Assembly: GCA_001642415.1 (NCBI GenBank)
Contig: LTDK01000160.1
Location: 59,535-123,534 of the forward strand
Origin: Nematocida ironsii
Lineage: Eukaryota; Microsporidia
DNA length: 64,000 nucleotides
Reading direction: 5' to 3'
The translations under genes were made by a program, and so were the position numbers. Every line of letters starts with the position of its first letter. Position 1 is the stretch's first letter. The notes beneath the pieces are model-generated. The model had not been told where the DNA came from, made no database searches, and saw nothing but the letters and a program-made list of their open reading frames with translations. Of this stretch, positions 43,138 through 53,793 are shown one piece after another.

Positions 43138-44338
43138 TACTTCTATATATACTTTCTATATTTAATATGGAAATATCTTTTATTCCTAATTAAGAACTAT
43201 AACATCTAAATATGGAAATATCCATATTTATAATAAAATTTGCCATATTGGTACATGATCCAGTGAGAATTCACCCTACTATTTGTGTTTCAGAATCCAA
43301 GTTATTTTTTTAATTAAATATTTAAGGAAAAATTAAGCGCGGGAAATCCTAAAATAGAAAAAACATAAAATAATTAGCTGTTTTATAATCCCGGCAAACT
43401 ACCGGCCATTAAAAATGCAATATGTCGTATTCGGCTAATTGCCAAACTGCTTAATAAGTCTTTTTATATTTAAAGTATTCTAACAGGCACAAGTGAATAA
43501 TAGCCTTGGGTAAAAGTAACTTTTAGAGTCTAGATGGTATAAGAGCACACACATACTATAAAGATAGATGTAAAAAGATGAAATGCCCTGAAATGACTTT
43601 CCGCTGTACTTCATAATATATGAGTAGATATTAGCTAATATACAGCCCAAACTGGTTCTTATATTTTTTATACTGTACTATGAATTATGCACGTATAGAA
43701 GAAGTATAAAACTAAATAATATAGTAAATGTGTAGAGAATGCATAAAATACATGAATGTCTATCAAAACAGATAGCTTTATTTAGAAAGGAGTTAACTTA
43801 AAGAAGACTACTTTTGGATATTAAATGATTAGAAGAAGTATTCATGGGTGCTTTAATATGCTCATCTATGGATCTCTAACATATTTATACTAATGCTTAA
43901 AATAAAATGAATACACGCCTAGACCACAAATTATAAATACTTCAATCTGCTGCACTGCTGCACACAGCCTGTATTATACGATTATTAAGAATAAAGCCTG
44001 AAAGATCTTTTTGAGTACAGGTAGATGGCCAAAGATAATGTAATCCGAAATTGTATAGTACTTCAGAATATGCCAGTAATTTCGGGTTAGATAGTGCAGA
44101 ACAGAGTCTATAATTTCTATTGAGCAACTAATGAGATAAATATATTTTAGCACATGGTGTAATATTCGCTGAGTAGCAATATAACTGTAATTATTGCTCT
44201 AGTGTAATTTTAGACTAAATAGTTAAATTTTTAGTTATTTTTATTTCTCTTTAAAACTGGGTTTTGTGTTTGTGCGGCTAGTGAAGCCGTTCTGTTATAA
44301 GGGAAAGGGAAAATAATTTAATTTTTATTTCGGGACAA
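43138..44338. promoter_or_regulatory. Long divergent intergenic region with recurrent elements before CCT8
   Basis: 1.2 kb lie between the divergent homeodomain gene and CCT8. TAATCCGAAATT near 44040 and TTTCGGGTTAGAT at 44079 form an inverted pair. A further TTTCGGG at 44328-44334 ends 4 bp before the CCT8 ATG. Near 43140-43230 the sequence ATATGGAAATATC recurs several times upstream of the homeodomain start. It could be a binding site, perhaps for autoregulation. Confidence 0.45.
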
Positions 44339-45859
44339 ATGAGTGGAGCTGCTTTTGGAGGAAATAGACTTATGCGGGCAAATACTGCAGAGAGTGCAGG
44401 GATTGCTTGTGTGTTAAAGAACATAGAAGGAATAGTTAGTCTGTGCGACATTGTAAAGACCTCGTACGGCGTGGATGGTATGTACAAATTAGTTGTGAAT
44501 TCACAGAAGAAGATAATCATAAGCCGATCTGTAGCAACAATTCTTTCTGGGTGTGATGTAGAGCACCCTGCGCTCAGAATAATCATTGAACCAGTTGCAC
44601 ATTTGGCGCAGATGGGAGACTGCACTGGATTTTTGATGTGTGTTTTGGGAGAGGTGCTGCGGAAGTGTGCTCTTTTCATAGAGAAGGGAATACTCCCAAC
44701 GGAGCTTGCAAGCGCGCTTAGATCATGCGGCGACCAGATAGAGGAGATTATAAAAAGCGTCTCTGAGAAAGAGGAGTTTAGTCTGGACAATGCTGAAATT
44801 CTTAGAAAAGTATCAAGTGGAATAGTAAAGAACAAAAAAATATCTGAGTTGCTTGGGGAGTCTATCTCTGAGATATCAAAGAATGGGTCTTTTCCTGTAG
44901 ATAGTATTCGAGTCACAAAGGTAAATGTGGGATCTGTTGAAGACTCAGAGCGGTTCAAGGGTATGCTTTTGGAAAGCTCGCCGGTTGGAGTAGTAGTGAG
45001 CGGTGAAAATATTAAGACTGCAATATACACGTGTCCATTGGCAATCAGCAATATGGAAACCAAAGGAACTGTTTTGCTAAAAAATGCAGAGGATCTTCTG
45101 ACATATGCACAAGACGATGAGAAAACTACCAAAGAGTTTGTAGACAAATTAGTATCAAATGGGGTAGGTATGATTGTGTGCAGTGGGTCGATAGATGGGC
45201 TAATGCTAGATTACTTGAATGAGAAGAAAGTGGCAGTCCTAAAAGTGCACAGCAAATTTGATCTAAGAAGGCTCTGCATGCTCTTTGGGGGAAGAATGGC
45301 AAATATTCTTCGTCCTATGGAGGAGCAGTATCTTGGTGTTTGCACATCTCTTGGCATGCATACATACGGAGAGAGAAAGTATACGAAGGTCACTGGTGGA
45401 GGTCAGATTGATACCCTTCTTCTAAGAGGAACTCTTCCTGCGCAGCTGGAGGAGAGCGAGAAATTAATCACAAAGGCCGTCTATGCACTGCAAGTATGTG
45501 CGAACGAGTCTATGCGGACAGGATCTCTTCGCCTTCTAAAGGGCGCTGGACAGTGCGAAAAAGACATTGCGGCCGCCCTTAGAGCAGAGGCAGAGAAGTA
45601 CACAGATGTTCGCCAAATAGCAATCAAAATATTTGCTGAGGCTGTAGAGACTGTTGGAAGAAAAAGTGTATCAGAGGCTTCCCGTAGTGCAGATGGTGTA
45701 AAGGATATATTTGACGTGGCTGCCATCAAAGAGAGGGCGCTTTCGTATGTTGCAGTTCTTTCATCAGATATTCTAAGTGTTTCTCAGATGTTTATTACAA
45801 AGAACGAAGACACTCTTAGCGCACCAAAAAGACCGGGCCACTGGGATGATAGAGACTAG
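44339..45859 (+). CDS. CCT8: Chaperonin CCT subunit theta
   Basis: This is a subunit of the cytosolic TRiC/CCT ring that folds actin and tubulin. The 506 residues show CCT-theta features: LVVNSQKKIIISRSVATILSGCDVEHPALRII, with the HPA block typical of theta, then equatorial, intermediate and apical regions. The C-terminal ending PKRPGHWDDRD recalls the theta WDDD end. The nucleotide-binding GDGTT loop reads GDCTG (93-97), and the second ATP motif GAGxxE is kept (GAGQCEKDI). Length is normal to slightly short (yeast 568). The recurrent TTTCGGG element directly precedes the start. Confidence 0.82.
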   Translation: MSGAAFGGNRLMRANTAESAGIACVLKNIEGIVSLCDIVKTSYGVDGMYKLVVNSQKKIIISRSVATILSGCDVEHPALRIIIEPVAHLAQMGDCTGFLMCVLGEVLRKCALFIEKGILPTELASALRSCGDQIEEIIKSVSEKEEFSLDNAEILRKVSSGIVKNKKISELLGESISEISKNGSFPVDSIRVTKVNVGSVEDSERFKGMLLESSPVGVVVSGENIKTAIYTCPLAISNMETKGTVLLKNAEDLLTYAQDDEKTTKEFVDKLVSNGVGMIVCSGSIDGLMLDYLNEKKVAVLKVHSKFDLRRLCMLFGGRMANILRPMEEQYLGVCTSLGMHTYGERKYTKVTGGGQIDTLLLRGTLPAQLEESEKLITKAVYALQVCANESMRTGSLRLLKGAGQCEKDIAAALRAEAEKYTDVRQIAIKIFAEAVETVGRKSVSEASRSADGVKDIFDVAAIKERALSYVAVLSSDILSVSQMFITKNEDTLSAPKRPGHWDDRD

Positions 45860-46136
45860 TCCACATCAATAAATGTTATTTGCTAATCTAATATAGACTT
45901 TAACTAATCAATCCACCGCAATAGCCAATAATATTACTGGATTACATAAAAATATATTATGGTGGCTAAGCTATTTCACTTTCTAGAAGAATTATATTGT
46001 ATAGAAAACAGTTATAATTATTTGCTTAAAGTAGATAATCTATATTTTTGATTTATTAGACTCTTTGGTTAAGTATAACGAAATATTGCATATTAAATTC
46101 ATTTTCTGTTTTGTTTCTGTATTCAGAGTTATTAGT

Positions 46137-47252
46137 TTATTTCGACAGATCATCTAAAGTTAGAACAAATACCAAGTTGGGGTTTTGGTTTTCTTCAACC
46201 TTCATGCGAATTTTCTTTGCGTTTTTGCAGTTGATTTCTTTAAATATCTGCCTCAAAACGTCTAAACTACACCCAAAGAAACACTGCCGGTATTTCTGCA
46301 CATCTATAATACAGTTGTCTTTTAGAAGAATAAGAATAATAAGCCGAATTAAAAGCCTGTCTTTGGTTTTTTTGTCTATTTGTATTAATATTCCCACGGG
46401 GATGTTTCCTATAAAGTACTTGACTAGCTTCTTTATCATTACGGCCTGTATTGGATCTTCTGTCTCATATATGTAACTCAGTTTCTTTTTTCTTACACTA
46501 GCAATTATTTTGCATATACAGTCAAATAAGAGTGCCCATGCCGCTACTTTTTCATTTGTGTTATATAAAACGTGGTTGGTGCCCAAAACCTCTGCTGTGA
46601 CTACTCCCAAGTTAATTTGGTTGTTTTTTATCTGATCTGCATTTCTTTTTAACTCCTCCACAGGATCAAACCCAAATATAGACTCTAGCGTATACAAATC
46701 ATTTGGGTATGATGCATCCATATTTTTCTCTGGGAATACTGGCTGTATTAATGAGTGCTTATTGTTTTTTTCTTTCCCACTTGCGCCTCCTGGTATATTT
46801 TCTTTGTCTTCATTACAACCCGATGAAAGCTGGGTGTTAATAAGCATCTCTCCTTTACTATCTACACTTTCTGATATTTCATTCAGCTGCTTTCTCTTTT
46901 TAAACGTTCTGGAGAATGCAGCACTTCCAAACAGCAGAGACAGCTCATGCGAGTTACGAACCCTTTCTGAAGCAGCTAAATCTTGCTCGTCCTTCTTAAA
47001 GAGCGTTTTTGCTTTAAAGTATTTTATTGGTGCTATTCCTAAGTGGTTTCCATTAATCTCTACTGCTTGGTTACTTTCTGCTTCTGTGCTGGCTAGTGCA
47101 TAATTACACGCAATGTCGCTCTCCTCAGTGGCGATAACTATCAGCTCTTTTTTATTGCATTCAGACTTTAATACTTCTCCTGTTTCTACTTGCTCTCGTC
47201 TAAATATACAGTTGGGCTTGTATGGGGCTATAACCGCAATAAAATCTTTCAT
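46137..47252 (-). CDS. RPA49: RNA polymerase I subunit A49-like
   Basis: A49 with A34.5 forms the TFIIF/TFIIE-like module of Pol I. The 371 residues include a beta-rich N-terminal half. A helical FGSAAFSRTFKKRKQLNEIS segment matches the FGTKKAKKAIADLERNRI block of yeast A49, and YPNDLYTLESIFGFDPVEELKR matches the YPIESIIPKKELQFIR linker. The tandem winged-helix half contains RLLIRLIILILLKDNCIIDV and GCSLDVLRQIFKEI. Identity is low but the blocks occur in the same order, and length is close to yeast (415). It is divergent from the orphan at 47285 with 32 bp between start codons. Confidence 0.6.
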   Translation of the reverse strand: MKDFIAVIAPYKPNCIFRREQVETGEVLKSECNKKELIVIATEESDIACNYALASTEAESNQAVEINGNHLGIAPIKYFKAKTLFKKDEQDLAASERVRNSHELSLLFGSAAFSRTFKKRKQLNEISESVDSKGEMLINTQLSSGCNEDKENIPGGASGKEKNNKHSLIQPVFPEKNMDASYPNDLYTLESIFGFDPVEELKRNADQIKNNQINLGVVTAEVLGTNHVLYNTNEKVAAWALLFDCICKIIASVRKKKLSYIYETEDPIQAVMIKKLVKYFIGNIPVGILIQIDKKTKDRLLIRLIILILLKDNCIIDVQKYRQCFFGCSLDVLRQIFKEINCKNAKKIRMKVEENQNPNLVFVLTLDDLSK

Positions 47253-47284
47253 ATAAAAGAAAAGAGAAGCAAATTAAATATTTT

Positions 47285-48025
47285 ATGTCTGCTAAAGAAA
47301 AAAAACAGCTTTCCTCAGATATTCTTAAAAAAGTGCAGGAAAGTGGTGCACCTGGCCTAGTATCTGCACTAAAAGAAAAGAAGTTCAATATACTCGACTG
47401 GCATAAAATAATACTACATCCGAATAGAACTGAGTACTATGAAAGTGCGCTGAAGGAAAACACAGAAATTTTCAACCATCTACTGCATAAAACAGTCCCA
47501 CCACAGGAAATAGATGGGCTGAAGGCACTCTATCTATACCCGCTTCTTAGAAGCACAATCCGCAATAAAGACGGGTTTTCTTTTAATCTCTGCCATAAGA
47601 AGAAGCACCTCTCAGTTAAACCAGAGAAAATAGATCTACACAACAAGCCCAGCCATACACAGTCTGCTCTTTATGCCAGCCTAAGTGGATATGAACGGTT
47701 TATGTTGAAGCACAGCCAATTAAAGCATAGAATCACAAAATATAAAACAAGTGTGCATACAGCGAGAATTCTTTATGCAGAGAATCTTTTAGAGTCTCTT
47801 CTTAATAAGATTACAACAAACGAGCCAGCAACACCAAGAATAATCAGCTATAGTCCTGCCCACAACAAAAACAATAATATTCCAATTCTTCTCTCTTCTC
47901 TTTTAGAAGTTCCAAGAATAGAAAGAGCATATTTACAAGAAGCTCCAGCCAGGCTTAGAGCAGGGATCTTTAGAGAGGGGCTTACTAGGCAAATAAAAAA
48001 GCTAAGCATACATAACCAGAAATAG
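47285..48025 (+). CDS. Orphan basic protein
   Basis: I do not recognise this 246-residue protein. It is basic (many Lys, His, Arg) and mostly helical: SAKEKKQLSSDILKKVQ, then a HKKKHLSVKPEK patch near 100, and paired helices in 130-175. A C-terminal IERAYLQEAPARLRAGIFR segment looks constrained. There is no signal peptide or membrane segment. Sharing a 32-bp divergent spacer with the Pol I subunit, and being basic, it might be a nucleolar or ribosome-assembly factor. That is only a contextual guess. Confidence 0.6.
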   Translation: MSAKEKKQLSSDILKKVQESGAPGLVSALKEKKFNILDWHKIILHPNRTEYYESALKENTEIFNHLLHKTVPPQEIDGLKALYLYPLLRSTIRNKDGFSFNLCHKKKHLSVKPEKIDLHNKPSHTQSALYASLSGYERFMLKHSQLKHRITKYKTSVHTARILYAENLLESLLNKITTNEPATPRIISYSPAHNKNNNIPILLSSLLEVPRIERAYLQEAPARLRAGIFREGLTRQIKKLSIHNQK

Positions 48026-48539
48026 TATAAACAATCCTGTAAATAAAATATACTTTAACAAAAAGACAAATTTCAAATTATATCATAGGTGTAGTTTAAT
48101 AATCTAGAAAAACCTTGTAATATGCAGTAAATACACTCTTAGCACTGCAAGCAGTAAATATATGCAGATCAACTGAACATATTAATAGATCCATTTGGAG
48201 CCAATTGTTCTACTTGTATTTTTCAATAATTTACATTTCTTTGCCTTGTATTCTAGCAGTAGAGTGCCTCTTTGTAACTGCTTTATAAATAGCCCGAAAG
48301 TGTGAATATTTTTAAATAAGTCATTTCTTTTAATAATAAGGCATGTACATCTTTATTTATTAATATTTCTAGCTCTGCCATATACTAAATAAGAGAATCT
48401 TCAGGGAATATATTATAAAATTACAATTGCTTAGAATACACACAGATTAAATATTTAAAGTGTTTATTGGATGGTTCTGGCGTGAAAAGTTATTCTATAT
48501 GTGAATAGATAAATGCAATTTTGTTTTTATTTTTCACAA
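48026..48539. other. Intergenic, no gene seen
   Basis: About 510 bp between the orphan and STT4. TAGCCCGAAAG lies at 48291-48300 and an AATATTTAAAG box near 48450. The rest is AT-rich. Confidence 0.5.
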
Positions 48540-51500
48540 ATGAGGGATGAGCACAGTCCACAGAAGAAAGTGATAACAAGCGAGGAATACATCGCACTTA
48601 GTGAGGAAATCGGAGACAATGTTTCTTTAGAGCAGTCAAAAGAGATGTTTGTCCTATTTGGAGATGTAAAGGATTATAATGAATCTGTTCATGAGAAACT
48701 TATTGCTTACGTGCAGACAGTTGAGCAGAGCGAGGGCCTTGAATCTTGCTTTTCTTTGCTGGACACTGCTTTTAATGTTCCAGAAAAGGGCATAGCAGAA
48801 CTAGTACAGATTAATACAGTGTTAGAGGCAGCCATTGCAAAGATAAAGAAGTATGAGGGAAAGTGGGACGAAAAGCTATTGGGGCAAGAGGTAAAGGCCA
48901 AATCAGAGCCAGTTTTAGTGCCAGAGAAGAGCGGGAGTGAGGTGTTTGATATTTCGCGGCACCCACTGCAGAGTATAATACGATCGGGATTATTTACATT
49001 TAAGAAGCTAGCTAAGCTGCGAAACGAGCTTAAGCTGAAAAGAGAAAGAGCAGAGAAGATTATTGAGCAGGAAGAAACATCAAAAGAGGAAGAGGGCGAC
49101 GACATGTTGTCTTTCTTTTCTACACTATCGGAGGAGGTTATTGGTGGCATTGTAGCCACTATGGAGGAAATGGACACTGCAAAAATATTTACAGGCGAGT
49201 GGGATGGGTCTAATTTTGCAAATATCCAGCTGGATTGCATTGAGCTGTGTCTGTGCTTCTTGGAGATGTATGTTCGCAGTTCTATTATATTTAGACATCC
49301 TGTGATGCAGAGAGATGCGCTGGTGTCTTTTTCAAACTTAGAGTACAAAAAATACATTGAGTATCTAGGAGGGCTATTTATTGAAGAACTTGAGTCAGAG
49401 CTTGTTGGGTGCTTTTCTCTTTCTATGCAGCTGTCTATTTTTCTACGTGGCCGTGCGCTTATTGACTGCTTTTCTCTTTTTTCTGGAGAGGGGAAAACCA
49501 TTCTTAGAGACAAGTACATTTTGCATGTCCAGAATGATGTTCTTAGGTGCCTTGGGATGCTCTATCGTACAGAGAGAAACTATACTATGATAGACATTGT
49601 CTACTCATTCTATACAACAAACTGTTTAGACACTTTCACCCCGCAGCAGAAGAAACAGATTATAAGCCAGTCTGTTGACATACTTATTAAATATTTGGAC
49701 CAGGAAAGAGTGCTTAAGCTGATCAAAAAAATAATATACTTGTATGATAGCTCTGCGCAGTACTCAGAGGGCATGGCGCTTCTTATCTCTATATTCCTAT
49801 CAAAGATTCGATCAAAGAATCCCAGCAGCATAAAAGAGATAAATGACTGTTTTATCACAATCATATCAAGGAGCCCAAATAAGATAGAACACATTGATTC
49901 TTATTGCACCTTTCTTTCCATGCATGATATAGGAATACCTTTGCACCATCTTGTACGGCGATTTGATCCCCAGTTTATATCAACTTTCTACTCAACGTAC
50001 TTTAGGCACCCATTTACGCTGGAAAAGGGCACCCAGGCAGTTGGTGACTTTATTAACTTTGTCTGCCTCTCAGCCGAGCTTACATACATATATATTCTAA
50101 ACATGGTTCCGTTTATTCCCACTTCGCCCTTCATAGTACACAAGCTATTTCTTATATACAAAAGGATATACGCGAACGCAGAGATGTTTCCTCGGGGAAT
50201 TGATACAGAGCTAATGCTTCTGCGAATGAAAACCCCTGCACTTGTGGGCATTGCTGGGTATATCTTCAGCGATCCAAAGCCGCTGATAAAAAGCAAGCAG
50301 CTGAAAAAGATGGCATCTGTAGTGGGCATCAGCCATAAGCTGAATGAGGACTACATTTTATTTCTTAATTTAGTATACTCAGTTGAAAAGGCAAAGATTG
50401 AGAATTACAACTATAATGGGATTATAAGTTACCTAGAGGACGAAGTAACTCTTAAGTATATGGGAAAGCACCTGCCGCAAATAATTGCAATGGTTCACAA
50501 CGACGTGTGTGTTGAGTCAATAGACTTTTATAAAACGTATACATGCGAGTTGTTAAAAATAGCTGCGGTGCCAACTGCTTACCCACTTTCATTAAAAATT
50601 ATTGTGGAGATACTTGGGATTCTTATGTATAAAGAGCCTTCGATTATCCTTTCAGAGGAAATTCATATTCGATTTAAGGAGTGCTTTGATACGTTCCGCG
50701 GAAACGAGCTCTCTATGTACAACCTAAAAGAGACCTTCCACAAGTACACAATTCTCTATGAAAGCATTCTAGCCCGAATCAAAGAAGAGGTAATTGAAGC
50801 ATACAATTATATTGTTCTAAACATCGTGGACTTTGGCCTATTCCATGCATTACCAGTCATGCGGGATGAAAGGGGAATAAAAGAACTTTTAAACCGATCA
50901 AACCTTATTATGAAGATAATAAAGGCCTTTCCAACCAGCCCCATGCAGGGAATAGAGATATGGGAGTGGCTATACTCTGTGTGCACCAAAAAGACAAATA
51001 AGCCAGGGGCGCTTGGCAATATATCTGGAAACAGCGGATCCACTGACAGGTGCCCAAACAAAATACCGCTTACAGAAGAAGAGTATGCGCATCTTCTGTA
51101 TGCCATAAACACCGAGTGGATTAATGATCTCATAACAATTCGGGGAAGCACTCCTGGAATAATTGAAAACACTCGGAGCTATTTAAGGTGGATACTAAGC
51201 GAGGAATACTCTCTAGAGACGTTGCTTGTTCTACTGAAAGTATCCACCAGAGAAGAGAAGAAAGAGCTGCTTAAAAAGGCTGTGCTAACCGGATACAATA
51301 TGAAGGAAGACCCTTCTGTGTATCATGCCCTCTATATGGCAGCGAAGGGAACCTTCTACGAGTATCCTCTGGCGCATACATACAATTTCCTATCTGCTCT
51401 TACAAAAACCAAGAAGTATTTAAAGGTAAGGAGTTTGAAAGAGCAGGAGCTGTATGACATGAACACTGATGAGCTGATATTCCTTAGTACAGAGTATGGA

Positions 51501-52946
51501 GAGAGGAAAGTACAGGAAGTTCTTGCAAAGAAGCAGATACTTAACTGTGTAGGGTTCTTTATAGATATAAATAAGCTGAGCACAATAGAAGCCCTTTCTG
51601 TTATAGGAAACTCGCAGGAGGAAGACGATGTATTCAAAGCCCTCACACACTTAGAGGGCGAAGCAGCTAAGAGTGACTCTTTAGTCTTTTATGCGCCGCA
51701 AATAGTACAGCTACTCAGGAAGAACTATACTGCGAATGGAAATGTAATTAAAGAGGCGCTAATTAAGACTGTGCTTGGGAAGGCAGCTGCAAGCAAAACC
51801 GCGCATGCTCTTATATGGGAGCTGAAGGCGCAGGGAAACTCTTCTTTGAAAATCTATGAAGATGCGATACTGAACAATCTTTCACTGGAGGACAGAGAAA
51901 AGTATGTAGACATGGATATTTTTTTAGGCAAGTTTTCTAATGTGTCAGAAAAGCTGCAGAAGCATGTTGCTGTGGATCGAGACACAAAGAAAAAGATGAT
52001 AAATGAGGAGATCTCCAAAGTCACATTTCCAGACGACTGTTATCTCCCAACCACTGGTGAGACCATTATAAAAGTTGTTGAGGGGTCTGGAAGGTCGCTG
52101 CAGAGCGCAGAGAAGGTTCCATATATGGTCACCTTCAAGGTGAAAGATCCCAAGAACAATAATGAGCCTGCCGACCGGCAAGTGATTTTTAAGTTTGGAG
52201 ACGACTGCCGGCAGGATGTGCTGGCATTGCAGATTATAAAGATGTTCCAGAACATTTTCAAGGAAAAAGGGCTTTCGGTATATTTGTATCCATATAAGGT
52301 TCTTGCAACTGGGTATGGGTCGGGTATTATTGAAGTAATTCCTCACTCTATTTCTAGAGACCAGCTGGGGAGGGAGCGGGTAAACAATTTAGTGGACTAC
52401 TTCTCTCTTAAGTATGGGTATAGAGAGGGACATAGATATATTCAAGCACTGAAGAATTTTGTTGAGAGTTTTGCTGGGTACTCTCTTGTGACATACATTC
52501 TAAACATTAAGGATCGGCACAATGGAAATATAATGCTAACCGACGACGGGCATCTAATCCACATTGATTTTGGATTTATGCTAGACATCTCACCGGGTAA
52601 CATTAATATAGAGAGCCCCATAAAAATTACTGACGAGATTTTTTCTTTGCTTGGGGGTGCTGAGGGAGAAGCATTTATAATGTACAGAGACTTAATGGTC
52701 AAGGGATTCTATCTATTAAGAAAACACGCACGGGAAATTGCATTTATGATTGATCTGGGCAGACACAGCGGTATTTCGTGCTATACTCCTGCTACTATGA
52801 AGAATTTAATATCTCGGTTTAGACTAGACCTTTCTGATGTTGAAGTTCCAGCCTTTGTGCATAAGCTCATTGCTTCTTCAACCAAGAAGCTACGAACCTG
52901 GATATACGACCAATACCAGCACATAACAAACAACATAGCATTTTAA
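48540..52946 (+). CDS. STT4: Phosphatidylinositol 4-kinase type III alpha (STT4)
   Basis: STT4 makes PI4P, mainly at the plasma membrane. The C-terminal lipid-kinase domain (about residues 1190-1468) has FKFGDDCRQDVLALQIIKMF, IIEVIPHSISRDQLGRE, the catalytic loop IKDRHNGNIM (Asp at about 1323) and the metal motif HIDFGFMLDISPGN. SRDQLG and SPGN are features of PI4KIII-alpha rather than PI3K or TOR. The rest is a helical solenoid (yeast Stt4 1900 aa) with a PIK-type accessory region before the kinase. I place the start at 48540 (MRDEHSP). Nine more codons are open back to 48513 but come from poly-T DNA. The length is about 1468 residues. Confidence 0.9.
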   Translation: MRDEHSPQKKVITSEEYIALSEEIGDNVSLEQSKEMFVLFGDVKDYNESVHEKLIAYVQTVEQSEGLESCFSLLDTAFNVPEKGIAELVQINTVLEAAIAKIKKYEGKWDEKLLGQEVKAKSEPVLVPEKSGSEVFDISRHPLQSIIRSGLFTFKKLAKLRNELKLKRERAEKIIEQEETSKEEEGDDMLSFFSTLSEEVIGGIVATMEEMDTAKIFTGEWDGSNFANIQLDCIELCLCFLEMYVRSSIIFRHPVMQRDALVSFSNLEYKKYIEYLGGLFIEELESELVGCFSLSMQLSIFLRGRALIDCFSLFSGEGKTILRDKYILHVQNDVLRCLGMLYRTERNYTMIDIVYSFYTTNCLDTFTPQQKKQIISQSVDILIKYLDQERVLKLIKKIIYLYDSSAQYSEGMALLISIFLSKIRSKNPSSIKEINDCFITIISRSPNKIEHIDSYCTFLSMHDIGIPLHHLVRRFDPQFISTFYSTYFRHPFTLEKGTQAVGDFINFVCLSAELTYIYILNMVPFIPTSPFIVHKLFLIYKRIYANAEMFPRGIDTELMLLRMKTPALVGIAGYIFSDPKPLIKSKQLKKMASVVGISHKLNEDYILFLNLVYSVEKAKIENYNYNGIISYLEDEVTLKYMGKHLPQIIAMVHNDVCVESIDFYKTYTCELLKIAAVPTAYPLSLKIIVEILGILMYKEPSIILSEEIHIRFKECFDTFRGNELSMYNLKETFHKYTILYESILARIKEEVIEAYNYIVLNIVDFGLFHALPVMRDERGIKELLNRSNLIMKIIKAFPTSPMQGIEIWEWLYSVCTKKTNKPGALGNISGNSGSTDRCPNKIPLTEEEYAHLLYAINTEWINDLITIRGSTPGIIENTRSYLRWILSEEYSLETLLVLLKVSTREEKKELLKKAVLTGYNMKEDPSVYHALYMAAKGTFYEYPLAHTYNFLSALTKTKKYLKVRSLKEQELYDMNTDELIFLSTEYGERKVQEVLAKKQILNCVGFFIDINKLSTIEALSVIGNSQEEDDVFKALTHLEGEAAKSDSLVFYAPQIVQLLRKNYTANGNVIKEALIKTVLGKAAASKTAHALIWELKAQGNSSLKIYEDAILNNLSLEDREKYVDMDIFLGKFSNVSEKLQKHVAVDRDTKKKMINEEISKVTFPDDCYLPTTGETIIKVVEGSGRSLQSAEKVPYMVTFKVKDPKNNNEPADRQVIFKFGDDCRQDVLALQIIKMFQNIFKEKGLSVYLYPYKVLATGYGSGIIEVIPHSISRDQLGRERVNNLVDYFSLKYGYREGHRYIQALKNFVESFAGYSLVTYILNIKDRHNGNIMLTDDGHLIHIDFGFMLDISPGNINIESPIKITDEIFSLLGGAEGEAFIMYRDLMVKGFYLLRKHAREIAFMIDLGRHSGISCYTPATMKNLISRFRLDLSDVEVPAFVHKLIASSTKKLRTWIYDQYQHITNNIAF

Positions 52947-53793
52947 CAGACGCAACTGTCTTTGCTGTACTCGTTATAATAATAAATAATAGTATTTTTA
53001 AACCTTAAATTTCATGGTGTTTGTCTACTTCTGTGTATTTTAGTATATATAGGTGTATTTGCTTTGTTATGTGTGATTAGAAATCCAACTTGAAATTAAA
53101 TATAATCAATACTTATTTCTAAAATTCGATTCACATGTAGCATATTTGAATAAATTGTACTTATATTACGTATTTTATTTTTAAAAATATTTAAAGTCTT
53201 CATAAAGGAGATATTTAAATTATTTACAAGTTTAGTTTTACAATCTGAATATTCATAATTAAATTATTTGTTGAATAAGAGTAAAACAGAATGCACAAAT
53301 AAATAGAAAGAACAAAAACACAGAACCACTTTAAATTTCGGGCTATATTCACACATTGGGATATTATGCATATTAATGCAACTCAAGAAAATAGATTGCT
53401 ATTATATACACAGAGTAGACATGAACAATCCATTTAATATTATAGCATTAAATTATCAACTCTTTATATGCCAAAGGACAAAAACAATACATTCTAGCAT
53501 AAAGGGGTATAGGAGTAGGAATTTATTAAATTAAATATTACAAACAATGACATTACCAAAAGAACATTTTACATATATGTATGGCCTCTAAATGCATTAT
53601 GCTATTATTGCTGCACTTAAAGTGTTTTATGAAACTTTTTTATTTACATTCTTATGTGTGTAGCTTAAACAATTATATTTTAGTTTTTATTACTTCTGTG
53701 ATTATAGATTTATATTTGAATGCAATTGGCCAAATTCACATGAAATAATGATATTTAAAGCTAAATATAATTAAAAAATTGTAAAATTGTAAA
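52947..53793. other. Long AT-rich intergenic region, no gene seen
   Basis: About 850 bp. AAATTTCGGGCTATATTC lies at 53333-53350. TATTTAAA at 53752-53759 is 34 bp before the next ATG. No tRNA or frame of note. Confidence 0.55.
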
